This document shows positions 1-11,700 of a DNA stretch of 64,000 nucleotides, piece by piece. Origin of the DNA: Glandiceps talaboti (Eukaryota; Hemichordata; Enteropneusta; Spengelidae); the NCBI RefSeq assembly GCF_964340395.1, contig NC_135560.1, positions 7,742,598-7,806,597 of the forward strand. The letters are read 5' to 3'. The position numbers were made by a program, and so were the translations under genes. The number at the start of each line of letters is the position of its first letter. Position 1 is the first letter of the stretch. Under the pieces are notes generated by a model, which had not been told where the DNA came from, did no database searches, and worked only from the letters and a program-made list of their open reading frames with translations.

Positions 1-838
1 TCGTCCATCTCGGCTACTGATGGTTTTTGCAACTGCCAGTATTTCCCTGGCATTCCTTCAGAGAACCTGATTGGTCGAATACATAATTAGACATATTTAA
101 ATCATACTAAGACATATTTAAATTGCAATCAGGTCACATGATGAATCCACTGATGATAATTAGGGATTTTCATGAGTGGTTGTATGGGAAAGTTTCTACG
201 CTATTCTACTTTATATTAACTTTTTGCACATGTGGTGGGGTGTGGCTTAATTAATACCAGCAGATCTAAGGACTGTTTGTAGTCTAGCTGGATGAGCGAA
301 AATTCAAAAATTCAAAATGTCAGTTAGGATATAGTGTAGTAGCACTGAACTTCAAGTCAATAGGTAGGCTATGGGTTATACAGCTCAGGCTCAAAAATCA
401 CTAACCCTTCTCATGATATCTTTACAGGCTATCCGGTATACAAATGTTTACTCGTTCAAACAAATAGACTACTGGAGTATATATTATTCTGGGTTCCAAG
501 AATCAATAGGACAATAAAATATAGTTACTTTAGAAACAAATCCGACCTTCGATCCGTCCACTATAGACCTTGATCACGCAATAATTTCTGAATTATTCAG
601 CATATGTCTCTCTGAAACTGGCGAAATAATATTATTCCGGACATATCTTTTACACCAGTTTTGGAGAGAGATATTAATGCTGAATAGTGAAATCACTGTG
701 TGATCAAAGTCCATAGCTGATGGACTGAAATGCCAACTTAAATGTTCTAAAGAACCATAGCTATATTTTACTGTCCCAAATAGACTACTGATACATTTGG
801 CTAAAAAGGGTGTGAAGCAAATTTCTCTCTGCTTATAA
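1..838. other. 3' flank of the BTBD gene, no gene seen
   Basis: This stretch lies downstream of the minus-strand BTBD stop codon (TGA, 841..839) and probably includes its 3' UTR. An open frame on the minus strand at 574..1047 overlaps the last BTBD exon in another frame and resembles nothing I know. No RNA gene or repeat was recognised. Confidence 0.5.
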
Positions 839-3800
839 TCAAGTGAAGAATATAATTTCTGGTATCTGTCCATCTTCCACGGATGTTCCATTGTTGTTGC
901 CAGCCGCATATGTAAACTGGAAAGACACTTTGCCACTGTTGGGTGAGTCATGTATAACTTTACGCATTCCCTTTGTTCCATAGTGAGAGTCGGGTCCCTG
1001 AAAAAGAAAGCAAGAGAATGAATTTTGGAAGTCCAGGTCAGTGTCACAGAAACTGTTTGTCACATGATTTGTTGTTCTAATACTCATTTGCAAGTTACTG
1101 TCAAATGCCGTTAGAATTTACATTGTGATCAAATAAATCACCATTCCACAAATTTACAATTTGTTGACAAAAAATGAAACCTTATACAGTAGAAAAATTA
1201 CACTAACATGATTTTAAAAGTAGGCATTGTTTACCAACCTCAATAAGCAAGTTCCTTTGATTTTGGCCAGACATTAATGAAAATTAAAGTCTACATGAAA
1301 GCACATGATTAGTGGAGAATGAGCGCTGGATATTTTGGTGCATATCACACTAGTAATACCATTCATACAGTTTGTCACATACACAAAACTCCATAATATG
1401 CAAGATATTCCTTTGACCTTGAAGATAAAGGTCAAGGTCAAAATGATAAGTCAGTACACACAATGCCTATTCATATTAACACAGGTCTGAAAGTCGAATG
1501 GAGTCTATGAGCATCACTATGTACCTGTTGTTATGTGTAAATTGAAGTTTTTATTATCTTCAAAGTAGTCACAATTTGACTGAATTCGGTCAGAAAACAA
1601 AATACTACGTATGAATCACCATTATACAGCATCATTCACTTTTAGATACAGATCACATTTTAACTACTGAATTTAATTTCCTTCCATCTGGTAGACGTCT
1701 TAGATGCCCAGTTTGCAGGACAAACTATATGTTTATAATTTTGATAATTTTGCTGTAAAAAGAAACCACATCTTACCTTCAAGGTTGCACAAGCTATATA
1801 GTTGATGTTTGGACTGATTTCAATTGGTTCTTTGAACATGACTCTGAATGTTGAATCAGACCCATCACTACTAAACCCTGTATCATTCTGTCCTAATATG
1901 TTCCCAGTCTCTGCGTGAATTATCTGAAATATAAAGAAATTTAGAAATATAAAGGAGTGTGGCTTACACAGTAAATGATTTATGCATTGCTAACATTGCA
2001 AGGCAGCATCAATCTGGTGGTAGATCACAGAGGGAGAGATGTATTTTGTGAAAATCATGCTCCGATGTTATGAAATTTGAAACAATTCAAATACCCTGAC
2101 AGAAACATCATAATGTGAGAGACATGTACTATAGTTACCGCCTTCAGGGTAGTCTTTCATATATGGGGATCTGATTTCCTGATCAAACAAATTGCAAAAT
2201 TCTGATCTGAAATTTGGGTTATGAAATTACAATTCTTTTTATCTTTTATTCATGAAAATACAGTTGATATTTTCCATCTGTCAAACTTTCATCATGAAAT
2301 GATTCATATAAAAAAAATAATGATTTTTTTCATCTCTGAGAGGCACTAAGCTCTGAGAAATCTTAATGGGGAACACCACTGTAGAAATTAAAGACACTTT
2401 CGTAGCTTGGGGTTCTAGAGTGTCTCATGATTTTACATCACAAACGCACAATTGCTGCAAAATATAATGTCTGCAAAGACCTCCAATGAATAACGAATGA
2501 GAAATAAATTTCTACTTAGTGATTTCTCCCCAATGTATGTATGTGATATAAAGTCACGACATGAATCTCCAGGACCCAGAGTTATGCAAATTCCATTATT
2601 TCCTACGGAGACATTCCCCTTTATATTGCAATATGTAAAGTTATCATCAACTTACCTGTATATTGACTTGGTATTCTGCTGGCCCATGTATTGAACCATA
2701 TAGGCCAAATCCGACTACAAATATACGACGATTCACAGTAAATCTGCAATTAAGGACAGTAAAGAGGTTGAGAACATTAATCTGTGTTGTCTACTGAGAA
2801 CATGATCATCTTATCTAACTATATTATGAGTTTTTTTTCATTTTTAATTGCAGTTAACTAGCTCAATTTTTGCTATACTGTCACATTACGACTGAATCTA
2901 GCATTCCCCATGGCAACAGTGTCTGTCGTGATTGAGCAGACACACCAGAATACCCCTGTCATGTTACAATTATACGGAATATGCCAATGTCTGCTACATT
3001 TACGTTTTTTTAGAAGAAATTAAACTAATCATTGCTGTTAGACAGTCAATAAGCTACTTTCATGACCAATTGTGCGACTATAATCTAGGTATTTTTGTTG
3101 TGAAACTGTTATTCTGAAAGATCTCGCTAGACCTTTAGAAAGTAAGCCCTGATATTCTCCCTTGAAAATGATGCAACTCGCTGAATGCAGTTCTTTACGA
3201 CATATGTTCTTTTATTATGCAACATTTCCAGTGGATCTGTCATCATAATTTTTTCTTGGAAACCATTGAATTTGATACATCAATTGTTGTGTTTTTCAGT
3301 CAAGCTATCTTTATTCACCCAACAGAGACTAGTAACTTGTATTTCAAGCCCTGGCTTATCATAATTTTTTCTTGGAAATCATTGAGACATCAATTGTTGT
3401 GTTCTCGTTTTCTTTATTCACCCAACTGCACCTAGTGACTTGCATTTTAACCAAACTATTCATATAATTTCAAGCCCTGGCTCATCGTCATCTTTTCTCA
3501 GAAAATCACTGATACACAAAATATTACAGTGTTCTTGTGTAAGCACAATAAATATTCTAAGAGCACAGATGTTCCTTCTTATTAAATGCAATGCCAAATT
3601 TACATACATGAAACCATTAGCAATTTTATTTAACTTGAAGAGCACATGCTATTTGTTCGTAACAAAATCATAGCTACATTTTTGTAAGTTGTAATCACTA
3701 CCGTGAGCTTTTTTGCATTCTTGCAACAATATCAATACTCAGTTGATGTTCTAAGTGAAGCATTCAATTTCCTTGGCATTCTTTTAATGGTTTCATCAAA

Positions 3801-5171
3801 TTCATGTCATAATGATCAAAACTTAGTACTGAACAGAAAGGGTTTCCAGTTCATACTTAAAAGTGACGAGAAAGTTGACAATATGACTAGATCAATGAAT
3901 TTACTTGGCATTCTTTTGACTACATTATGTCATTATAAGATCAAAGCTTTTAAGCCTTAGTCAGGAATGACAGGTTTTTCAGTAATGACAAAAAGTTCAA
4001 AAGTTGGCATTTCTACAGACATAGATCTAATGTCAAATGAGAAATACATGTAATTCCCATGACCTGACCTGACATAGCATTCCTTTTAATACCTGCTCTA
4101 TCATTTTTATGCTTTTAAAAAAAAAAATCCCACTGAATAAAAATCTGGCAATGGCTGTTTTTGAATAAATCTAGACACAATAATGTATTGCCATGGTAAT
4201 AGTAAGTGAAATAATTAAACTATTTTACTCATTTATCAATGATATACATTTATTACTTCTTTAATTAAATTGTGTGTGTACCATGCTATGGTGTGTCATC
4301 AAACGTTATCAGCTAATTTATTCATACGAATTAAAACAGATACCACGGGCAGCTTTATGCTAATCCATTTCACAGAAGTCTTTCTATGACTTTTTCACAG
4401 ATACGTAAAATCTATGTTACTGGTATTTTCCTTCTTTGAATTCTTTTTTTATTCAAATTTTTCATCAATGTAAAAAAAACCCCCAAATATTCTAGAGTTT
4501 CACAGAATGCCACAGCTAATACTAAGCAGGGTTCTGTCAATGCCACCTACACAGACGAGGCAGACTTGTAAGCTGTGTGCGCTCTAACAAGACAGACAAT
4601 TTGTTGTGTGGGTGGAAATGATACAGATCGAATGTTCATAATTATACAAATGTATACACAGTCAGGTTATGGGGAACTAAATTTTGGTGCATCACAAGAA
4701 ATTGCTTTGCGTCAGTGGTATGTCAAATTGGCTTGGAGACACACTACTCAAACCTGGCTATCATCTCTTAGATGATGCCAAACACTTCCTACACATGTAC
4801 TTGAAAGTGATAAACATACTTTTGCCCCCCTTCCTATTCTGTTCTATTAAGACATAAATAAGTGCCATGTTTTTGTGTTAGCTATGTGTTCTTATTACTT
4901 TGAATTTAGTCTTTATGATATTGCAGGAATATTAAATATGTAATTTGCATGAATATTAATGAGCAACCAGTCAGCGTGTTAAGTCCAAGAATAGATTTTT
5001 AGAGTAATAAATTCTAAAACATCCTCACTGCTTGTTAATAATTCTTCATACTTAGTGTCTGATGCCTTCAGGTTTCAACTGCAGAGGATAACCATATAAA
5101 CATCAGTTGATAGGCCATGGACCAAGACTTGGGTAACTATATTTGTCTGTCTGTCTGTCTGTCTGTCTGCC

Positions 5172-5226
<55 letters not shown>

Positions 5227-5798
5227 TGATGACTTGTTTTGATCATTCTAGACTTTAACTCTGCATATACCTGGTTGATCAATTGCATGAACAAAGTCCA
5301 AATAATTTTGACACCTCAAAGCACTCGGGCACATCTAACCTTCTATGAAGGCAATGCATGTCAATTAGTTTTTGTGTTTTACTTTTTACCTATATAGTTG
5401 CAAAACTTAGAACAGTGCATTCTCCAGACAAGTTGTGATGTTATACATGTAGGACATACCATGGCTCCTGTATAGTCATTTTAAAATTGTAATCAGTTTA
5501 TCCATAACCATTAAATTTGATAATGTGGAAATTGTATGTGTATCAATTTCACTCTTCCATTGTTGTTTGTTGTGCTGTCATTTTTTAAAAAATGTTTCTA
5601 ATCTGTGATAGTTGCTATGGCAATCTGGAATGTTGTTCATATACATCTACAAGTACTAGTATGTTTGTTAGTCACTATAAAGGGATACAAGCTTGACTAG
5701 CTTTGCTATTTCTTGATCCCTTTTGCCATGTAGATTCTGTATATGTGTCTATTTTAAAGTTAATTTTTATTATATTGATGAATATACATTATTATTAC

Positions 5799-5841
<43 letters not shown>

Positions 5842-8008
5842 AATAAATTATATATGACTTGTCATATTTTGGTGGAAATATTGCATATGCGTTATATGTA
5901 CAAAGGGTAAAGTGTGATGGAGAATGTGAACATTTCAATATATCAATACCCATGGCTAACTTGTGACCTTCAAGGATTCATCATTGATGCATGAAGTCAT
6001 CTACATTTACCAAGACTACCATAATCAAGTATCCTATAATGTATGCACATACACATGAATGACATACATAACCATGGCAACTGAAGTGTTTGTTCAATAC
6101 TGCCAAAATATAACATCATCTGTGATTATTAAAATTAATATTCTTTCATGCTACATCACATCTTTAAATAGACAGTCACTAATTATGTCTCCTTACACTT
6201 TAAAATAAAAGATTATTTGGCCAAAATAATTTCCATAGACCTGCCATAGACTATGATAGTACACAGGTTGTCCATATACTAATATATATATATATACTAT
6301 TATAGGGTATATTGTGAAATCCCTCCCTGGACCATTATTCATAGCACAGGATGTCATTTCTTGGAAAAGAGAAATATATTCACAATGACAGTCACATACA
6401 ACTAGATTCCTGTATGTACATTTCCTTTGATTTACTTTCTAACCCGTATTAGTACTTTGAACTATCCATTTCTACAGAATATTTATGCCAATATATATTT
6501 GTTTTGTTGATAAATTTAAAGCCTACAGTAGCTTTATTTTAAATGTAAGTATTTCCATTGCATTGTGCAAACACACTGCAATTTATGAAATTCTTTTAAG
6601 ATTACAAAAGAAAAACAAAAACTAAACTTGCTGTACCAAGTGTTAATTTTCCACTTTTAACATTAATTTCTGGATTTTTTTTTTTTTTTTGGGGGGGGGG
6701 GGAGTTAATCCAGATGTTACTTTTTCTCTCATGCTATCAACTTTGATATCGCTTAGCCAAGCTGTCAATTCATAGTCAGTCTTACTTTATATAACCATTG
6801 AGAGTATTGCAGCTGGTACATCATGAATGTGGATTTACAGTATCATTTTTAGAGTGCATACACAAGGACAATTTGATGACACCGTGGCCTGAGCTTATAA
6901 ACAATTCCAATTCATTAGAGAATGGTTCAAAACTGAGGGCCTCTAAAAGGACAACAACATATTGTTTTCTTTATGGTGAAAGTACGTGCAGGTGTGCGTG
7001 TGTGAATCTGACTTTCTTAATGTCACTGTCATCAGATATAACAGTATCATACAAACCTGATTCGGTCACTTGTACCACTGTAACCCCATCGTGTTTCTAT
7101 CTGTTGAAATCGCTGGATATTTTGTTCTTTTCCAGTGAGACAGCATCTTGGATTGTCTGGAAATTCCACAGTAGGTTTAGGATTCACTGTAAAATGTAGA
7201 AACAAGCTGACCACTTCTCTATCTGTGAGAATCCCACATTGAGCAGCCCCAGATGCAAATTCTTCCACTGACATCAGTGGGAATCTTATCAGTGTAAGTG
7301 CACGACCTAACACCCTTCTCCTACTTTCTGGTGTTGGGCTCATCTGTTGGCGGTGGCATTCTGCCTCTGCCCATCTTATGACAGCATTGAAAAGCTTACA
7401 CTCTTTGATACCGAGGGTGTCTCGTTCAAGAACTACGCATAAGGTATCAAGGTCTATATCAGTGAACCCCTCAGCACTCAAGGCTTCAGCTGTATTTTTG
7501 TCTATAGTTTCTAAACACAAAGCGGCTAGTTGAGGTTCGTCGAACAGTCTAGCCTGAGTAAGCAGCATGAATGCATTGTCTGCACTGAGATTTCTTTTGA
7601 GGAACTCTACACACGCTGATTCTAATGCAGGAACTGCGTATTTCTTTGCAGTGTACAGTGTGGTCATGACAGTCTCTGGTCCAATTTGTACTTCGTCTGA
7701 ATAAAGGAAGCGTAACAGAGCTAAGAATGCAGCAGGCTCTACATCTGGCAGTTCTACTTCGGCAGATTGGGTGGCCATTCCCCCGTTAAACATAGCATAA
7801 AACACAGCACTTCCAACAGATAAGACAAATTTGTGCGCAGGTATTCGCTGGGTCTGCATCCCCTTACCTACGATGAAATGTACGTCGCTAAGAATCTCGT
7901 TGTTAAACATGAATGCAAAACGTTCCTTTACTGTTGTCTTCGTGGCTTGCCAGTTGTATGGTATCGCTTGAGATGCACCGTTCGCCGATGGAGCTGCAAT
8001 CGTAGCCC

Positions 8009-8039
<31 letters not shown>

Positions 8040-8084
8040 GGTTGCGTTCGTCAGAGGATTCTTGCCTCCTACAGCTCCAGCCAT
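839..8084 (-). CDS. BTBD2: BTBD1/BTBD2-like BTB-BACK-PHR protein (4 exons, 473 aa)
   Basis: The coding exons on the minus strand are 8084..7057, 2743..2656, 1923..1777 and 997..839. All have GT-AG borders and sum to 474 codons including the stop. Seen in the protein: a short Gln/His-rich run (residues 16-25); a BTB domain (about 60-165) with the family signature [15 protein letters not shown]; a BACK region (about 170-290); and a PHR domain (about 325-473) containing [27 protein letters not shown] and the C-terminal [19 protein letters not shown]. This order and length match vertebrate BTBD1/BTBD2 (about 480-525 aa). Family members are reported as CUL3-type E3 ligase adaptors and topoisomerase I partners; that role is carried over from the family. 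The open frame extends upstream of the chosen ATG to 8231, but MAGAVGG with the family's N-terminal layout favours 8084. Exon 1 holds 72% of the coding sequence, and intron 1 is 4.3 kb. The gene is head to head with the PARP gene. I cannot tell BTBD1 from BTBD2; the gene is probably the single pre-duplication homologue. Confidence 0.93.
3220..3960. repeat. Decayed tandem repeat, units of about 125-130 bp
   Basis: Phrases recur at a spacing of about 125-130 bp: 'TTTTTTCTTGGAAA', 'CATCAATTGTTGTG', 'TTTATTCACCCAAC' and 'TTCAAGCCCTGGCT' between 3220 and 3500. 'CTTGGCATTCTTTT' recurs between 3770 and 3920. The units are diverged, so the array is old. The short open frames here carry no recognisable domain. 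Confidence 0.5.
5144..5226. repeat. (TCTG)n microsatellite
   Basis: About 20 tandem TCTG units with one interruption, in intron 1 of the BTBD gene. Confidence 0.98.
5789..5840. repeat. (ATT)n microsatellite
   Basis: Nearly perfect ATT trinucleotide run in intron 1 of the BTBD gene. Confidence 0.97.
6675..6702. repeat. T16-G12 homopolymer pair
   Basis: A run of T is followed directly by a run of G. The reverse complement (C run then A run) has the same layout as the poly-C/poly-A tracts at 49766 and 63812. Confidence 0.9.
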
Positions 8085-8718
8085 CTTGGAAAAATTATTT
8101 TTCGACGATCGTGTTCGGATGAACAAATCGCGATCCACGATAAAATGAACATAAATCAGCTGTAAAATTGTACTACGACCGTTTGTACTGAATTGCCCCC
8201 AACGACCCAATAGGATCGTTTGGAAAGGCAATGAAATATTGCTCAGAAAGACAGAAATCGCATCTACACATACAGGAAAAGACCTAGTCCTAAAAGCCTT
8301 CCCAAAACAGTCATCTGAACATGCGCAGTATATATTTCAAGATATACTGATGAAATATTTTGTTACGCATAACCTAAAACTTTGTTATTTTGACCTTGTT
8401 AACATACTTTTGTTAAAAAATATAAATATCACATATATACAAGAATAAATATGCTATATATTTAATCACTGCGATATTTTTGAAAAAGTTACCAGAACAA
8501 ATTTAGCAACTTTACAGGAAATTGTGTAATACCATTGTTGAACACTAAAAAATATTCACACGGCTCCATTACACGCGCTTGCGCAATAAGAGCTCGACAC
8601 AATCTTCCGGGTGATTGCTATGTTATTCAGTATTCTATATCGCAATCTTTGAAGCCAGGCATTTCTCCACCAAATGATTTCGCTGTTTGCACTGTAGTGA
8701 CTCAATGAAATAAGGAAA
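8085..8718. promoter_or_regulatory. Shared head-to-head 5' region of BTBD and PARP genes
   Basis: Only 634 bp separate the two divergent start codons. An NRF1-like GC palindrome lies at 8573-8586 (ACGCGCTTGCGCAA), an ETS-like CTTCCGG at 8604-8610 and another ATGCGCAG near 8321. CCAAT occurs near 8206. There is no TATA box at a fitting place. This is the usual make-up of a bidirectional housekeeping promoter; function is inferred. Confidence 0.6.
8705..8713 (+). other. Minimal upstream ORF (ATG AAA TAA) before the PARP start
   Basis: A two-codon frame, out of phase with the PARP start, ends five bases before the PARP ATG at 8719. An in-frame TGA at 8698-8700 shows that the PARP frame cannot begin further upstream in this exon. 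If transcripts start before 8705, this uORF could tune initiation. Confidence 0.4.
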
Positions 8719-11700
8719 ATGTCCCATCGTTACAGGAAGATGCAGGCTGACATCGAAAGCGTCATCGATGTTTGCGAGAAGGATCCAACTTGTCCCTTTA
8801 CCGGTGGGTGAAAACATGTACATAATATATATCGACATCAGGTGTGACGGGTTTCCTCATATCAGTCGTTCTCAGTTTAGAGTATGACATCATTCGTGTC
8901 ATTTTTGAAATCAATGGTCCTTTGTTAAACTTAGTCACTAGCAATACCACGTCACAGAAAAAATGATACATGTGCAGCTCTAAGCCATTGTAAAACAATG
9001 ATAAATTTCACACAGTTCTTTATTTTCATTGGTATTGTTTACATCTTTCGGTCAGTGAACTTGTGATTTAAAAGATGCTATTTTGGTAAAACGCCACCGT
9101 ACCGACCCAATAATCAACATGTGGACATTCAAAATTAACACATATGTTTAATGGGCACGAGTACAGGTTGCCAAATATTATGAAAGCGACAGCAGCTGTA
9201 TCACAGTAAAACATTACAAAAGCAAAAGCATGCCAGAGGGTACATCCATAGATCATGCATGTATATTATACTGTATACAAGCTCATTTTTTAATGAAAGT
9301 ATAATAATGTATCACTATTTGGGGAAAAAAATGCCAAATAATCAATTATTTTAAGAGAGTCTGGAACCCTGTCACACCAGTGAACACAACAAAAAGCTAG
9401 ACAGATTTCTGTCATCAGCATTCAATTTTGTAGTTGCTGATATCTGACTGTCATATATATAAATTGTTACATTTGTTTAACTGAAATGTCTGTCAGTTCA
9501 TTAAAAAAGATCAGTACATGTCACATTGTAATTAAGTATTGGTCCCATGAATGCATAGCAAATTAGATACTTTATATTCAGAATGCATTTATATTGAAAT
9601 ATGAAAAGCAGAAGTCTTTGCAATGAATAGAGTTAAAGGAAAAACAATGTTGAAATCTCAGTTTGTCCTGCAGTGTTTTTTGAAAGATTTTGAGACATTT
9701 GATTTGATTTTGTAAATGTCAGAAATATCTTTTTAAACAAATAATCAATTTGTATCTGGTTTATATAAATATTAGCAAAATTCTGACGAAAAGTTGTCTA
9801 TTTGTTATAAAATGTGACAAAATGTGACATGTTTCATGTTTTGTGTTTGTTTAGTGAACTTAATAGGCATGCAAAAGGAAAGTTATTGACCCCAAGCAAT
9901 ATCTTGTCACATGATTTGTGTAATAACATGTATTCTGGCTCAAAGTTGTCTTTTTATGAAACGATGTCTGAGATGAGAACTTACATACTGATTAATGCAA
10001 ACTACAAAATGTGATACCCCATTTCATGTATGTTTAGTGGACCTATGCACTCGGTGTAAGAGTTGATCACCCCCAAGCAATATCTTAAATTATATGTATG
10101 TACTTAGTACAGTAGCAGTCAAACTGAAAATATGGAATAGATTATCTAGTAGTAGCAGACAGTGTCATAACTTCGTTTATTACTATCAACAGTTCTTTAC
10201 AATATGTCACTATATGCTACCACAGATCTATGACATTCAATCATACAAATTACACTATTGTTTAAAATCAGTGATTTAATTAACAGAATGATAGTCTATT
10301 GTTATGTAAATCATTATAACTAATTATTTCTAGGGTTACACTAGGTTTGCTACAATCATTCAACTCTTCCTTCAACACTTGTCTGCCCAAAGGTAGAGTG
10401 ATTTATGTCAAACAGTGTTCCGGTTCCTTCAGCTTGACAATAGCTGTCACAGAAAATGTCTTGGAGTAGACAGGTGACTATGTCCCAGAGGTCAGAGGTC
10501 ACGATGCCTTATGCATTGTGGCCAACACTTTCCCTTTGCTGTATGTAGGCAAATATAAGGCAGTCAAGAATACATTTAAATGGAAGTTCCCTAGCAAGTT
10601 TGTATGTCACTTATGTCAAAGTTTTGATCGATGCCAGCTCTGTATTGATAAAGTGATTAATATAAGTGAATGAAACCAATGCATTTTGTCTCATATATTA
10701 ACATCTAAGTTTTTATAAACATAGTGAATTCACCCCTTTAAATCTGTGATTGTTGTACCTGACAGCAGCATGGAGGGAAGAAGTCTATCCTACCTCCATG
10801 CTGACAGGTAGTCTGTGAGGTAGGCCATGTTGGTTTGCTTTCACACATCTGCCAATACAGAAGATCAATAAGACGCTCTTGGGCAGAGCAACACAGTGTA
10901 CCTTAAGTTACAGTCTACCTGGACAAGTTGTAAACAATGTAACAACTGATCTTATAGTGTGAAATTGTTGCTAGTAATTCCTTACAAAATCTATCTCATG
11001 AATACTCCATTCCCAGAGTGTCAATTTCACAAGTAGTGATTTTAATCAATTTTTTCCTAGTATTCATTGCAACAGACATACAAGAAAATTTACTCACAAA
11101 AAATAAGACATAATTATACCTTTTTTGGCTTGTTTTTATCCTTACTCCTCAAACTCAAAGGATCATATATAGTTCCACTGTAGGTTGACATTCTTACTGC
11201 CAGTCTTTTTATGATAAATGTCACCTGTAATAGATAGTGAGTAATTTTGTACTCTCTATCTGAAGCCATGAAATTCATCTGTAATTTCCTCACTTCCACA
11301 CGGTGTTTTGGTATCCATGGTAACAGGATGGTGGGGAATCAGGAAAAAACTGGCATACGGTAGTTGTTGAAATAGTATATGATAATTATATTTGGAAACC
11401 CTGGTAAAATGACTGGAGGGATCCAGGCAGTATTTTACCTACTTACTGCCATTAAGAAAATAAAAGACGATGAGTCTGAAGGAGCGCGTCTTTCTGATCT
11501 TGTGAAGTAAATTTGCGTTTAAGTATTAAACTGCCTATTTACTGCAATTTCATAGTATTTGGATTCTCAACAGCGATATTTTCAAAATGTTTGAAATAAC
11601 CAAACAAATGTCTGCCTTTGTTACAGAGTTTGAACAAGGAGAGAACACCTTTAGTTTTACTTGTAGGAAGAATGATGAAGCAGTCGTATTTACATTCCAT

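Larger units (their letters stand above)
2744..7056 (-). other. Intron 1 of the BTBD gene
   Basis: This 4.3-kb intron has the donor AG|gttt at 7056 and the acceptor cag|ATTT at 2744. It contains decayed tandem units (3220-3960), a (TCTG)n run, an (ATT)n run and a T/G homopolymer pair. I see no conserved exon or RNA gene in it. Confidence 0.8.

Noticed and set aside
574-1047. 157-codon minus-strand frame overlapping the last BTBD exon
   Set aside because: Out of frame with the conserved PHR C-terminus; a shadow.
7833-8165. 110-codon plus-strand frame opposite BTBD exon 1
   Set aside because: Antisense shadow of the BTB coding exon.
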